Shown here one piece after another: positions 1 to 8,678 of a stretch of DNA of 64,000 nucleotides; the first letter of the stretch is position 1, and every line of letters begins with the position of its first letter. The notes below the pieces were generated by a model. The model worked only from the letters and a program-made list of their open reading frames with translations. It searched no databases and had not been told where the DNA came from. The position numbers and the translations under genes were made by a program. Origin of the DNA: Aromatoleum petrolei (GTDB lineage: Bacteria; Pseudomonadota; Gammaproteobacteria; Burkholderiales; Rhodocyclaceae); the NCBI RefSeq assembly GCF_017894385.1, contig NZ_CP059560.1, forward strand, positions 3,162,001 through 3,226,000, given 5' to 3'.

Positions 1-554
1 CGGCGCAGCCCCTGCGCGCCGAGGAGTTCGACTTCGGCGCCGAGCGCCAGCAGCGCGGGTGCGACGTCGCCGCTGAAGGCCGCGTAGCAGCGGCTGGATT
101 TGGGTGCGACGCGGCACACGTCGCCGGAGCGCTTCATGCAGAAGTCGTTGCCGCGACGCCAGTCCTGGCTCTGGTTGTAGTACTGGCAGCGCGTGTCGAG
201 ACACAGGTTGCCGCCCAGCGTTGCAGCGCTGCGGTGCGTCGGCCCGGCCACGGCCAGCGCGGCCTGGGCGAGCGCGGGCAGGCCTGAAACGACGGTCGGG
301 TCGGCCGCGAGCGTCGCGAGCGTGACGCCGGCGCCGATGCGCAGCCGGTCGCCGTCGCTGCGCAGTTCGCGGATCTCATCGACGCCCCCGAGGTCGATCA
401 GGACCTCGGCGCCGACCAGCCCGCGGCGCATGTTCGGCAGCAAGTCGGTGCCGCCGGCGATGAAGCGGCTCGCGGGAAACTCGCCGCGCAGGCGCACCGC
501 GTCGGCGGTGCTCGCTGCACGCATCAGACGGAATTCGGACAGGGCGCCCATCAT
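1..554 (-). CDS. hcrB: 4-hydroxybenzoyl-CoA reductase, beta (FAD/4Fe-4S) subunit, 3' part outside window
   Basis: Flavin subunit of the molybdenum enzyme that reductively removes the hydroxyl of 4-hydroxybenzoyl-CoA to give benzoyl-CoA in anaerobic aromatic degradation. Only the first 184 codons are present; the gene runs off the left edge. The N-terminal CoxM-type FAD fold is visible (AGGTDLLP near residues 33-40, ATLGGNLC at 111-118). Cysteines 123, 139, 147 and 156 lie in the extra loop that in Thauera HcrB binds a [4Fe-4S] cluster, a feature known to separate 4-hydroxybenzoyl-CoA reductase from other xanthine-oxidase-family enzymes. The ATG overlaps the hcrA stop by 4 bases, following a GGAGAGG ribosome site, so it is translationally coupled. 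Assignment is firm; the missing C-terminus cannot be judged. Confidence 0.93.
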   Translation of the reverse strand, partial: MMGALSEFRLMRAASTADAVRLRGEFPASRFIAGGTDLLPNMRRGLVGAEVLIDLGGVDEIRELRSDGDRLRIGAGVTLATLAADPTVVSGLPALAQAALAVAGPTHRSAATLGGNLCLDTRCQYYNQSQDWRRGNDFCMKRSGDVCRVAPKSSRCYAAFSGDVAPALLALGAEVELLGAQGLR

Positions 555-2932
555 GCCTCTCCTTGCTGGGTGGCCGCCGGCACTGCGGCGCCGGGGCGGG
601 GTTTGCGGTTCAGTGCGTCGAAGACGCGGTCCGGGGTGAAGGGGAGCTCGCGGATACGGCGGCCGGTGGCGTCCTCGATCGCCGCGGCGATCGCCGGCAT
701 GACCCCGGCGAGCGGGCCTTCGCTGGCTTCCTTGGCGCCGAAGGGGCCGTTGGGATCCATGCTCTCGACGATATGCACGTCGATCTCGGGCGATTCGGCC
801 ATCGTCGGCACGCGGTAGTCGAGCAGGCTGACGGCCTTGTGGCGGCCGTTCTCGTACGCCGTCTCCTCCGACAGCGCCTGGCCCATGCCCATCCACACCG
901 CGCCCTGCACCTGGCCTTCGACCGACATCGGGTTGATCGCGAAGCCGCAGTCGATGGCCGCCCAGACCTTCTCGACGGTGACGGTGCCGAGTTCGGTATC
1001 GACCGCGACCTGCACCGCCTGCGCGGCATAGGAGAAGCCCATCGTCGAGCCGACTGCGCCGCCGCGCTGCTTGCCGCCCTGGAATTCGATCGGGCAGGTG
1101 AAGGTGCCCTTGACGGTGAGCATGCCGGTGTCGACCAGCGCTTCCTCGACGATCTCGTGGAAGCCGATCTGGCGCGCGGGATCGCCGACCACCGCGGCCG
1201 CTTCGCCGAGCCAGTCGACTTCCCCCTCGCTCACGCCGAGCCGCTTGGCCGCCGCTGCGACGAGCACGCGCTTTAGATTGCGCGCGGCATCGGCCGCGGC
1301 GTTGCCGACCATGAAGGTCACGCGCGACGAATACGAGCCGTTGTCCTTGGGCGTGAGCGCGGAATCGGTGGCGATGAGGCGCAGGCGGCGCTGGTGGACG
1401 CCCAGAACTTCGGCGACGACCTGACTGATGATCGTCGACGAGCCCTGGCCGATGTCGGACGCACCGGTCAGGATCGTGATCGCGGCGTCGAAGTCCACGC
1501 GCAGCGCGATCGTCGCGTGCGGCTGGCCGGTGAAATGCACGGGCTTGGCCGAGCCGCTGACGAAGTGCGAGCAGGCGATGCCGATGCCGCGGCGGATCGG
1601 GCCGTCGTCGCGCGGCTGCGCGACGCGCTCGCGCCAGCCGCTCGCCTCTTCGACCCAGTCGAGGCATTCCGGCAGGCCGTAGCTCATCACCTTCAGACCG
1701 TTGATCGTCTCGGTGGGTGCGACGAGCAGGTTGCGGCGGCGCACCGCGAAGGCGTCGAGGCCGAGCTCGGCGGCCATCGTGTCGAGCAGAGACTCGAACG
1801 CGAAGCGCACATTGACGGTGCCGTGGCCGCGCATCGCGCCGCAGGGCGGGGTGTTGGTATACACGCGGTAGCCGTCGTACTTCACCGCGGGCAGGTCGTA
1901 CAGGCCGTTGAGCAGCGCACCCGAATACAGGATCGTCACCAGACCGTAGCCGCCGTAGGCGCCGCCGCGCTGCACGACCTCGGCCTCGCACGCGGTCATG
2001 CGACCGTCTCGGGTGAGGCCGAGCTTCATGCGGATATGGGTCTGCGGCCGGCCGCGGTGGGTCAGGAAGGCCTCCTCGCGAGTCTGCAGCAGGCGCACGG
2101 TGCCGCGCGCGGCGCGGGCGAGCAATGCACAGATGATCTCGAAGTTCAGCGTCTCGACGCGGTGGCCGAAGCCGCCGCCGACGAAGGGCTTGATCACGCG
2201 GATGTAGGCCGCGTCGAGGTTCATGCAGCGCGAGAGCGATTCATGCACGTAATAGGGCACCTGGGTTACCGACCACAGGGTCAAGTGGCCGCGCTCCGGT
2301 TCCCACATCGCCACTGAGGCGTTGGGCTCCATCATCGCGTGATGGATCTCGGCGCACTCGAAGACGTCCTCGCGGATGAGGTCGGCCGCGGCGAAGCCGG
2401 CGGCGGTGTCGCCGAACTCGTTATGCACCTCGCGCTCGATGTTGCCCTTCTTGTTGTCGTGCAGCAGCACGGCGTCGGGCTTGCGCGCGTCCGCGGCCTC
2501 GAAGTACGCGGGCAGTTCGCACACCTCGAAGCGGATCAGCGCGATTGCCGCGTCGGCGGTCGCCTCGTCGACCGCCGCGACCGCGGCGATGGGCTCGCCG
2601 ATGTAGCGGATGCGGCCGCGCGCGAGCGGAAATTCGTTCTGCGCGATGGGGATCACGCCGTAGGGCTTGTCGCATTCCTCGCCGGTGATCACCGCGCGCA
2701 CGCCCGGCAGTTTGAGTGCCGCGGCGATATCGACGGAGACGATCTCGGCGTGCGCCCACGGGCTGCGCAGGAGGCGCCCGACGAGCGCCCCCTGCGCGGG
2801 GATGTCGGCGGTGTAGCGGGCATTGCCGGTGACCTTGTCGACGCCGTCGATCAGCGGCATCCGCGCGCCGACGCCCTGCGGCTTGCCGCTGGTCTGCCCG
2901 ATGCGCGGCAGGGTGCGTTCAGGCGCGTTCAT
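551..2932 (-). CDS. hcrA: 4-hydroxybenzoyl-CoA reductase, alpha (molybdopterin) subunit
   Basis: Large Mo-cofactor subunit (793 aa) of the trimeric reductase; the dehydroxylation of 4-hydroxybenzoyl-CoA takes place at its Mo site in the cytoplasm. It has the aldehyde oxidase/xanthine dehydrogenase a/b hammerhead domain in the first ~130 residues, followed by the Mo-binding domain with VGGGFGHR and the C-terminal [11 protein letters not shown], which matches the known HcrA signature. An upstream in-frame extension exists, but the ATG at 2932 gives the family's usual N-terminus and overlaps the hcrC stop by 4 bases. The order hcrC-hcrA-hcrB matches the order I recall for Thauera aromatica. No molybdenum-insertion or CoA ligase gene is visible within the window. 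Confidence 0.93.
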   Translation of the reverse strand: MNAPERTLPRIGQTSGKPQGVGARMPLIDGVDKVTGNARYTADIPAQGALVGRLLRSPWAHAEIVSVDIAAALKLPGVRAVITGEECDKPYGVIPIAQNEFPLARGRIRYIGEPIAAVAAVDEATADAAIALIRFEVCELPAYFEAADARKPDAVLLHDNKKGNIEREVHNEFGDTAAGFAAADLIREDVFECAEIHHAMMEPNASVAMWEPERGHLTLWSVTQVPYYVHESLSRCMNLDAAYIRVIKPFVGGGFGHRVETLNFEIICALLARAARGTVRLLQTREEAFLTHRGRPQTHIRMKLGLTRDGRMTACEAEVVQRGGAYGGYGLVTILYSGALLNGLYDLPAVKYDGYRVYTNTPPCGAMRGHGTVNVRFAFESLLDTMAAELGLDAFAVRRRNLLVAPTETINGLKVMSYGLPECLDWVEEASGWRERVAQPRDDGPIRRGIGIACSHFVSGSAKPVHFTGQPHATIALRVDFDAAITILTGASDIGQGSSTIISQVVAEVLGVHQRRLRLIATDSALTPKDNGSYSSRVTFMVGNAAADAARNLKRVLVAAAAKRLGVSEGEVDWLGEAAAVVGDPARQIGFHEIVEEALVDTGMLTVKGTFTCPIEFQGGKQRGGAVGSTMGFSYAAQAVQVAVDTELGTVTVEKVWAAIDCGFAINPMSVEGQVQGAVWMGMGQALSEETAYENGRHKAVSLLDYRVPTMAESPEIDVHIVESMDPNGPFGAKEASEGPLAGVMPAIAAAIEDATGRRIRELPFTPDRVFDALNRKPRPGAAVPAATQQGEA

Positions 2933-3414
2933 GCCGCCACCCCCGCGGTTTCTCCGCAGCGCGCCGCTGCCTCGACGGAATCGAGGATCTTCACGTAGCC
3001 GGTGCAGCGACACAGGTTGCCGGCGAGCGCCGCGCGGATTTCGTCGCGCGAAGGCTGCGGATTGCGCCGCAGCAGCGCCTCGGCGGCCATGATCATGCCC
3101 GGCGTGCAGAAACCGCACTGGGCGCCCAGGTGTTCGTGGAAGGCGCGCTGCAGGCGCGACAGGTTGCCGGCGGTGCTCAGGCCCTCGATGGTCTCGATGT
3201 TGCGCCCGGCGACGCTATGCGCCAGCGTGCTGCACGCCAGCCGCGGTTCGCCGTCGACCAGCACCGTGCAGGCGCCGCATTCGCCGCCGTCGCAGCCCTG
3301 CTTGGTGCCCGTGAGGCTCAGCGCGTCGCGCAGATAGTCGATCAGCAGTGCATTCTCAGCGACCGCGTCCTCGTGCGGGCGGCCGTTCACCGTCAGTGTC
3401 AGCAATTTCTTCAT
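2929..3414 (-). CDS. hcrC: 4-hydroxybenzoyl-CoA reductase, gamma (2x[2Fe-2S]) subunit
   Basis: Iron-sulfur subunit (161 aa) that passes electrons between the flavin subunit and the Mo site. The N-terminal plant-ferredoxin-like [2Fe-2S] motif is [21 protein letters not shown] without its last residue shown here in full context (C-x4-C-x2-C spacing), and the second cluster has CGFCTPG and CRCTGY. The longer open frame starts further upstream, but the ATG at 3414 has a strong AAGGAGG site 6 bases before it and gives the normal N-terminus [11 protein letters not shown]. It is the first gene of the minus-strand operon, with a perfect palindrome about 45-60 bases upstream that is a likely operator. 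Confidence 0.93.
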   Translation of the reverse strand: MKKLLTLTVNGRPHEDAVAENALLIDYLRDALSLTGTKQGCDGGECGACTVLVDGEPRLACSTLAHSVAGRNIETIEGLSTAGNLSRLQRAFHEHLGAQCGFCTPGMIMAAEALLRRNPQPSRDEIRAALAGNLCRCTGYVKILDSVEAAARCGETAGVAA

Positions 3415-3456
3415 GTCGCCTCCTTCGCCGCGGCCGTTCGTTACCGGCTGGCATGT

Positions 3457-3476
3457 ATTGTTTGAGATCAAACAAT
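3457..3476. promoter_or_regulatory. Perfect palindrome, candidate operator of hcrCAB
   Basis: The sequence ATTGTTTGAGATCAAACAAT is a perfect 9-bp inverted repeat with a 2-base centre. It lies 43-62 bases upstream of the hcrC start codon. The length and spacing fit a dimeric winged-helix regulator, for example a MarR-type aromatic-acid sensor. That identity is inference; no regulator gene is in the window next to it. Confidence 0.7.
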
Positions 3477-3733
3477 TTAACGTGAAGCGATGCTAACACC
3501 GATTTGCGCGCAGGAAAATATGCACGACGCTGCATACGCGCGATGCACGAAAAGGATCATAACGCATTGATTTTGCGGATTTGCGCGCGTTGAGACGGTG
3601 GGGTGGCGTGCAATTCTCCGGCGCCGGTCATGGCGCCGGGTTTGCCGTCGTCGCGGCGCGTGAAGAAGAAGTGCAATGTATGGGGGTGAAGCGTGCAGTC
3701 GCGGTGGCCGTGCAGGAGAGGCGCCGGTGTCGG

Positions 3734-3775
3734 CACAGGCCCGCGTCCACGCGATGGCGTCGGCGCGGGCCTGTG
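3734..3775 (-). terminator. 12-bp stem hairpin downstream of gloA
   Basis: CACAGGCCCGCG (3734-3745) pairs perfectly with CGCGGGCCTGTG (3764-3775) across an 18-base loop, 31 bases past the gloA stop. There is no T-tract, so this is either a transcript-stabilising structure or a non-canonical terminator. Confidence 0.4.
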
Positions 3776-3806
3776 GCGGAAAGGGGGGCGTTGGCGGCGT
3801 GCGCGC

Positions 3807-4202
3807 TTAGCGGTAATGGCCGTAGCGCTCGAGCACCTCGATCTTGTAGCCGTCCGGATCCTGGATGAAGAAGAAACGCGCGAGCAGTTCGTCGCCGCGC
3901 TTGAACTCCTTCACCGGTGCCGGCTCGTAGCCCTTGGCGAGCAGCTCGGCGTGGCGCGCGCTCACGTCCGGCACGACCACGGCGATGTGCCCGTAGCCGG
4001 TGCCGTGGGTGTAGGGCTCCTCGCGCCCCTTGTTGAGCGTCAGCTCGAGCTCGAAGTCGTTCTCGGGGTTGCGCAGATAGACCAGCGTGAAGTCGGGGAA
4101 GTCGAGGCGATGCGCTTCGCGCAGATCGAGGACGTCGGCGTAGAAGCGCATCGCCTTGTCGAGATCGAGCACGCGGATCATGCTGTGGATGATTTTTGCC
4201 AT
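3807..4202 (-). CDS. gloA: Lactoylglutathione lyase (glyoxalase I)
   Basis: Converts the glutathione hemithioacetal of methylglyoxal to S-lactoylglutathione in the cytoplasm. The 131-residue protein is a single VOC/glyoxalase domain of the usual bacterial length (E. coli GloA is about 135). The four expected metal ligands are present: His6 (IIHSMIR), Glu53 (ELELTLN), His72 (YGHIA) and Glu122 (DGYKIEV). It stands between the hcr operon and the ribbon-helix-helix gene on the same strand, with 65 bases to the latter, so it may be the last gene of that transcript. Function is well supported by family motifs; the metal used (Ni or Zn) cannot be read from sequence. Confidence 0.88.
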   Translation of the reverse strand: MAKIIHSMIRVLDLDKAMRFYADVLDLREAHRLDFPDFTLVYLRNPENDFELELTLNKGREEPYTHGTGYGHIAVVVPDVSARHAELLAKGYEPAPVKEFKRGDELLARFFFIQDPDGYKIEVLERYGHYR

Positions 4203-4267
4203 GGAAATTCCGGTGTATCGGGGGGGCGCGTGGGTTCCGGCGCCGGCTGCCGCGGGGCGGACCAGGC

Positions 4268-4618
4268 TCAGGACCTGCCAGCTACCGCGACGATCCGCGG
4301 GGCTGCGGCCTGCGCTGCCGGCGCCGGCTCGTTTGGGAGGGCACGCTCCGCCGCGGTGAGCTTGCGCCGCAGGTAGCGCATGCAGGTGATGCGCAGGAAG
4401 GAGGCGAAGTTCGGCACTTCGCCCCGGTGCGCGAGGATCTCGTCATGGAAGCTCACGACGAGATGGTTGGTGGTGCAGTGCTCTTCCTCCGCCATCTCGG
4501 CGAGGATGTCCCACACCATGTTCTCCAGCCGGATGCTCGTGAGCACGCCGTGGATGCGGATCGTGCGCGTGCGCTGCTCGTACTGGATCGGATCGGCCTT
4601 GATGAAGTATTCGCACAT
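4268..4618 (-). CDS. Ribbon-helix-helix domain protein
   Basis: A 116-residue protein with a ribbon-helix-helix domain of the RHH_4 type at about residues 20-60: a short beta strand (IRIHGVLTSIRLE) followed by two helices, with a basic RYLRRKL stretch at about 81-87 and an Ala/Pro-rich tail. Such domains in other proteins bind DNA as dimers, but many RHH_4 proteins are uncharacterised. It starts 19 bases after the GMC oxidoreductase stop and is clearly in that operon, taking the place where related dehydrogenase operons usually carry a cytochrome c subunit. A regulatory role for the operon is possible but inferred. Confidence 0.75.
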   Translation of the reverse strand: MCEYFIKADPIQYEQRTRTIRIHGVLTSIRLENMVWDILAEMAEEEHCTTNHLVVSFHDEILAHRGEVPNFASFLRITCMRYLRRKLTAAERALPNEPAPAAQAAAPRIVAVAGRS

Positions 4619-4637
4619 GGATCTCTCCTCGCCCGGC

Positions 4638-6206
4638 TCAGAGTGCCCGCTGGCTCATCAGGGTGGCGATGTGATCGGCCTGGCGGATCGCGAGGGCGAC
4701 GATCGTCAGCGTCGGGTTCTCGGCGCCACCGGTGGTGAACTGGCTGCCGTCCGAGATGAACAGGTTCGGAATGTCGTGCGTCTGCCCGTAGGCGTTGCAC
4801 ACGCTGTCGGCCGCCGACGCCCCCATGCGGCAGGTGCCGAGGTTGTGCGTCGAGGGGTAGGGCGGCGTGCGGAAGGTGCGGATCGCGCCCGCGGCCTTGT
4901 AGACGCGTTCGCCCTGCGTGTAGGCATGGTTGCGCATCGCGACGTCGTTCGGGTGGTCGTCGAAGTGCACGTTGGGCACCGGGTTGCCGTACTTGTCTTT
5001 CATGTTCGCATTGAGCGTGACGCGGTTGGTCTCGCGCGGCATGTCCTCGCCGACTAGCCACATGCCGGCGAGCTGGCTGTAGTGCTCCATCCACCACGCG
5101 AACTCCTCGCCCCAGCCGCCGGGGTTGAGGAAGGCCGCCATGAAGGGCACGCCCAGCGACAGCGTCTCCATCTCGTAGCCGCCGACGAAGCCGCGCTTGG
5201 GATTGTTGCCGGCCTCGTCGCGCACGATGCCGGCCATCGTCGTGCCGCGGAACATGTGCACCGGCTCCTTGAAGGCCGCGTACACCGAGCCCGTCATGTG
5301 GCGCATGTAGTTGCGCCCGACCTGGCCCGAGGAGTTCGCGAGGCCGTCGCGGAACTTGTCGCTCGCCGACATCAGCAGCAGGCGCGGCGTCTCGATCGAG
5401 TTGCCGGCGACGCACACGATGCGCGCCTTCTGCCGCTGTTCCTGTCCGGCCTTGTCGATGTACACGACGCCGCTGACCTTGCCCGCCGCGTTATGCTCGA
5501 TGCGCGTGACATGGGACTCGGGGCGCAGATCGAGGTTGCCGGTCGCCTCGGCCTTTGGCAGTTCGGTGTACAGCGTGGACCACTTCGCGCCGCTCTTGCA
5601 GCCCTGGAAGCAGAAGCCGATCTGCTGGCAGCTGCCGCGGCCGTCGCGCGGCCGGCTGTTGATCGCCATCCGTCCGGTGTGCACCTCCTTGTAGCCGAGC
5701 TTGGTCGCCCCGGCGTGCATCACCTTGAAGTTGTTGTTGCCCGGCAGGCCCGGAATGCCGTGGGTGCGCGTCACGCCCATCTTGTCCTCGGCCTTGTCGT
5801 ACCAGGGCTCCATGTCCTTCAGCGTCAGCGGCCAGTCCATCAGGTTCGCACCCTTGATCGCGCCGTAATGGGTGCGGACCTTGAATTCGTGCTCCTGGAA
5901 GCGCAGCGACGCGCCCGCCCAGTGCGTCGTCGTGCCGCCGACGGTCTTGCAGATCCATGCCGGCAGCCCCGGAAAGTCCTTCGCGATACGCCAGCTGCCA
6001 GAGGTCGTGCGCGCGTCGAGCCACGCCAGCTGCGAGAAAGATTTCCACTCGTCGTTGATGAAGCTCGCGATGGACTGCGTCGCGCCCGCCTCGAGCACGA
6101 CCACCTTGATGCCTTTCTGGCACAACTCGTTCGCCAATGTGCCGCCGCCCGCGCCTGAACCAATGATGACGACCGCGGAGTCGTCGTCGAATGCGATCTT
6201 CGCCAT
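4638..6206 (-). CDS. GMC-family oxidoreductase (gluconate/FAD-glucose dehydrogenase large-subunit type)
   Basis: FAD-dependent dehydrogenase of 522 residues, probably oxidising a sugar, sugar acid or alcohol in the periplasm; the substrate is not readable. The N-terminal FAD motif GSGAGGGTLA is at 16-25, and the C-terminal active-site pair His454 (HNLGTCRMG) and Asn497 (GGAENPTLT) is intact. Cys193, Cys199 and Cys203 (SCQQIGFCFQGC) lie where FAD-glucose dehydrogenase is known to bind a [3Fe-4S] cluster. It has no signal peptide of its own; in this family the large subunit is exported together with the Tat-targeted small subunit, which is encoded just upstream (37-base gap). No cytochrome subunit follows, so the electron acceptor is unknown. 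Confidence 0.88.
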   Translation of the reverse strand: MAKIAFDDDSAVVIIGSGAGGGTLANELCQKGIKVVVLEAGATQSIASFINDEWKSFSQLAWLDARTTSGSWRIAKDFPGLPAWICKTVGGTTTHWAGASLRFQEHEFKVRTHYGAIKGANLMDWPLTLKDMEPWYDKAEDKMGVTRTHGIPGLPGNNNFKVMHAGATKLGYKEVHTGRMAINSRPRDGRGSCQQIGFCFQGCKSGAKWSTLYTELPKAEATGNLDLRPESHVTRIEHNAAGKVSGVVYIDKAGQEQRQKARIVCVAGNSIETPRLLLMSASDKFRDGLANSSGQVGRNYMRHMTGSVYAAFKEPVHMFRGTTMAGIVRDEAGNNPKRGFVGGYEMETLSLGVPFMAAFLNPGGWGEEFAWWMEHYSQLAGMWLVGEDMPRETNRVTLNANMKDKYGNPVPNVHFDDHPNDVAMRNHAYTQGERVYKAAGAIRTFRTPPYPSTHNLGTCRMGASAADSVCNAYGQTHDIPNLFISDGSQFTTGGAENPTLTIVALAIRQADHIATLMSQRAL

Positions 6207-6243
6207 GTCCTGCCTCCGGATGTCGTGGGTTGCGGGGTGTCGA

Positions 6244-6858
6244 TCAGCCCAGGAGGGGCGGCGGGCTCGCGTCCGCGGGCGGGTCGGGCAGCCACTTCAG
6301 GTCCTGGAAGCCGCGCCGGATGTAGCCGCCCTTGCTGAACGACTCGCCCGGGTAGCCGAAGGCCGTCCACGCCATCTCGTTGTCGTACAGGGCGGTCACG
6401 CACTTGCCGCGCACGGTTGCGAAGAAGGGCTTGCCTTCGATCGCCTTCACGGCGGCCAGTTGTGCGGCGGGCTTGGCCTTGGCGAACGCGCCACCGGTCG
6501 CGCGATCGAGGCCCGCGACACCGTCGCGCAGCTGCTGCGCCACCTTGGGGTCGCCTGCGGCCATCGCGTCGAGGTCCTTGACGAGCAGGGCGTAGACGGC
6601 ATCGGGGAGCTGCGGGTGCGGATACAGCACGCGGCCGAACTTGAGCAGGGTGTCGCCGGTGGCGGTGTCGAGCGCCTTGAGCTCGAGCGCCCAGGCCCGC
6701 GAGGGCGCCAGCGCGGCGATCGGCGTGCCGATCGCCAGGGTGCCGAGCAGCATGCCCGTGCCTTTCAGGAATTCCCGCCGTGTCAGCGGCGCTTGCTGCA
6801 GGGGGCTTGCGGCCGACGCTGCACCGCCGCTCGCCGTGGCGATCCGGATCGCTTGCAT
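6244..6858 (-). CDS. Gluconate 2-dehydrogenase subunit 3 family protein, Tat-exported
   Basis: Small subunit (204 aa) that partners GMC-type dehydrogenases and carries them through the Tat pathway. A twin-arginine signal is clear: LTRREFLKG at about 25-33, a hydrophobic stretch to about residue 50 and a likely cleavage after AWA at 55-57. The rest has the subunit 3 family pattern, with ALYDNEMAWTAFGYPGESF near residue 160. It is the first gene of a minus-strand operon with the GMC oxidoreductase and the ribbon-helix-helix protein. Confidence 0.85.
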   Translation of the reverse strand: MQAIRIATASGGAASAASPLQQAPLTRREFLKGTGMLLGTLAIGTPIAALAPSRAWALELKALDTATGDTLLKFGRVLYPHPQLPDAVYALLVKDLDAMAAGDPKVAQQLRDGVAGLDRATGGAFAKAKPAAQLAAVKAIEGKPFFATVRGKCVTALYDNEMAWTAFGYPGESFSKGGYIRRGFQDLKWLPDPPADASPPPLLG

Positions 6859-6990
6859 GGTTCGTCTCCTCGTAGCATCGGGGTCTGCGTGCCCTGAGTG
6901 CGGAGCAGTATTCCATCGCGGTGCGGCGCATGGGTAATACGCCGGTACCTACGTCGGAGGCGTTGCAGCGATGCCACGATGCCGCCGCAA

Positions 6991-7025
6991 CGCCAATGCC
7001 CCTGATCGAAGCATAGGCATTGGCG
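6991..7025 (-). terminator. Hairpin downstream of the sodium:solute symporter gene
   Basis: CGCCAATGCC (6991-7000) pairs perfectly with GGCATTGGCG (7016-7025) over a 15-base loop, about 38 bases past the symporter stop on the minus strand. The run of T residues is missing, so termination is only probable. Confidence 0.45.
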
Positions 7026-7062
7026 GGGCGAGGTGCGAACCGTTTCTGAGCGCCGAAGCGCG

Positions 7063-8532
7063 TCAGCGTCCTGTGTGCGTGGTCGAATGCGCGGTGTGCA
7101 GGTGCTCGGCGACGTGACCGTGGGTCGGCTTGACGAGCGTCTGCGGCAGCAGCGAGCCGGCGATCATCGCGACGATGCCCGCGAGCATGCCCGCGAAGTG
7201 CGGCGGCACGTCCGCTTCCGGGGCGACGATCTCGAGCAGCACCCAGGTCACGAGGCCGACGAAGATCGACGCCAGCGCGCCCTGCGTCGTCGCGCGCTTC
7301 CAGTACAGGCCGAAGGCGAGCGGCACGAAGGCGGTCGCGAGCGTGACCTTGTAGGCGTTCTCGACCATGCCGTGGATGCTCTCGTCGGTATGGGTCGCAT
7401 ACCAGGTGATCAGCAGCGCGAACACCACGACGACGCCGCGGGTGAGCCACAGGAATTTGTGGTCGCTCATCCGCGGGAAGGTGCCGCGCAGGATGTTCTC
7501 GGAGAAGGTCACCGAGGGGGCGAGCAGGGTGCCCGAGGCGGTACTCATGATTGCGGACAGCAGCGCGCCGAAGAACATCACCTGCGCGAAGATCGGCGTG
7601 TGCTGCAGGATCAGCTGCGGCAGCACCTGCTGGCTGTCGCTTTCCTGGTAGTGCGCCACCAGCGCGGGGTCGATCAGCGTCGCCGAGTAGGCGATGAAGA
7701 GGGGCACGAAGGCGAACACGAAGTAGCCCGACCCGCCGAGCAGCGTGCCGCGCACGGCGGTCTTCTCGTCGCGCGCCGAGTTAACTCGCTGGAACACGTC
7801 CTGCTGCGGGATGGAGCCGAAGCCCATGGTGAGGATGCCGGCGAGGAACGCGATCATGTCCCTGGCATCGAGCGTGGGCAGGAAATTGAGCTTGCCCGCG
7901 TCGTTGGCGTGGGAAATGATGGTGCCCACGCCGCCCGCCATGTCGCCCACCAGCCACGCGATGTAGAGCAGACCGATGATGATGATGGTCATCTGCATGA
8001 AGTCGGTGAGCGCGACCGACCACATGCCGCCGAACAGCGTATACACGAGCACGATACCCGCGCCGATCAACATGCCGAGCTCGTTGGGGATCGAGCCGTC
8101 AGACAGGATGTTGAACACCAGTCCGAGGGCCGTGATCTGCGCGGCGACCCAGCCGAGGTAGGAGATCACGATGGCGCTCGAGCACAGCACCTCGACCGTG
8201 CGGCCGTAGCGCATGCGGTAGTAGTCGCCCAGCGTGAGCAGGTTCAGGCGGTACAGCGGCCGCGCGAAGAACAGCCCGACGAGGATCAGGCACAGCGATG
8301 CGCCGAAGGGGTCGGACCACAGGCCGCGCAGGCCTTCGTCGAGGAAGGTCGCCGAAATACCGAGCACGGTTTCCGAGCCGAACCAGGTCGCGAACACCGT
8401 GGCCGTGACGATGTACAGCGGCAGGTGACGTCCGGCGGCGACGTAGTCAGACGTGTTCTTGACGTGCGTGGCGGCGTACAGGCCGACGCCGATCGAAAGC
8501 AGGAGATATGCGATGACGAAGCCGACCAGCAT
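7063..8532 (-). CDS. Sodium:solute symporter (SSF family)
   Basis: A 489-residue inner-membrane transporter with about 13 hydrophobic segments from residue 1 to about 465 and a His-rich C-terminal tail (HGHVAEHLHTAHSTTH). The family pattern GGMWSVALTDFMQM and the conserved SAIMSTASGTLLAPS segment identify it as an SSF symporter, which couples Na+ entry to uptake of a solute. The chosen ATG at 8532 has AAAGG upstream and begins directly with the first membrane helix; a longer frame exists. It lies 146 bases downstream of the arginase-aminotransferase fusion on the same strand, so an amino acid or related substrate is possible, but the substrate cannot be read. Confidence 0.85.
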   Translation of the reverse strand: MLVGFVIAYLLLSIGVGLYAATHVKNTSDYVAAGRHLPLYIVTATVFATWFGSETVLGISATFLDEGLRGLWSDPFGASLCLILVGLFFARPLYRLNLLTLGDYYRMRYGRTVEVLCSSAIVISYLGWVAAQITALGLVFNILSDGSIPNELGMLIGAGIVLVYTLFGGMWSVALTDFMQMTIIIIGLLYIAWLVGDMAGGVGTIISHANDAGKLNFLPTLDARDMIAFLAGILTMGFGSIPQQDVFQRVNSARDEKTAVRGTLLGGSGYFVFAFVPLFIAYSATLIDPALVAHYQESDSQQVLPQLILQHTPIFAQVMFFGALLSAIMSTASGTLLAPSVTFSENILRGTFPRMSDHKFLWLTRGVVVVFALLITWYATHTDESIHGMVENAYKVTLATAFVPLAFGLYWKRATTQGALASIFVGLVTWVLLEIVAPEADVPPHFAGMLAGIVAMIAGSLLPQTLVKPTHGHVAEHLHTAHSTTHTGR

Positions 8533-8678
8533 GCGTGGACCTTTGCGCGCGAATGGGTGGAGGTGGAACAAAAACAGCGGGCGCAAAGTTTAGCAACGAA
8601 TGCGGCCGCGCGGGGACCGCGATCCCTTGTGCGGCTTGGCATTGATGCACCTTTCTGGTGCGGCGGGCGGGGCCTCCT

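Larger units (their letters stand above)
3415..3806. other. Intergenic region between hcrC and gloA
   Basis: No gene is supported in these 392 bases. The half next to hcrC is AT-richer than its surroundings and holds the palindrome at 3457-3476, so it is the probable hcr promoter region. The half next to gloA is GC-rich and holds two strong inverted repeats: an 8-bp stem at 3618-3625/3632-3639 and a 12-bp stem at 3734-3745/3764-3775. Confidence 0.7.

Noticed and set aside
3457..3476. hcr palindrome as an FNR site
   Set aside because: The TTGA/TCAA cores are only 2 bases apart, not the TTGAT-N4-ATCAA pattern.
5840..7450. 536-codon minus-strand frame over the GMC and subunit 3 genes
   Set aside because: Shadow of real genes in another frame; Arg-rich with no motif.
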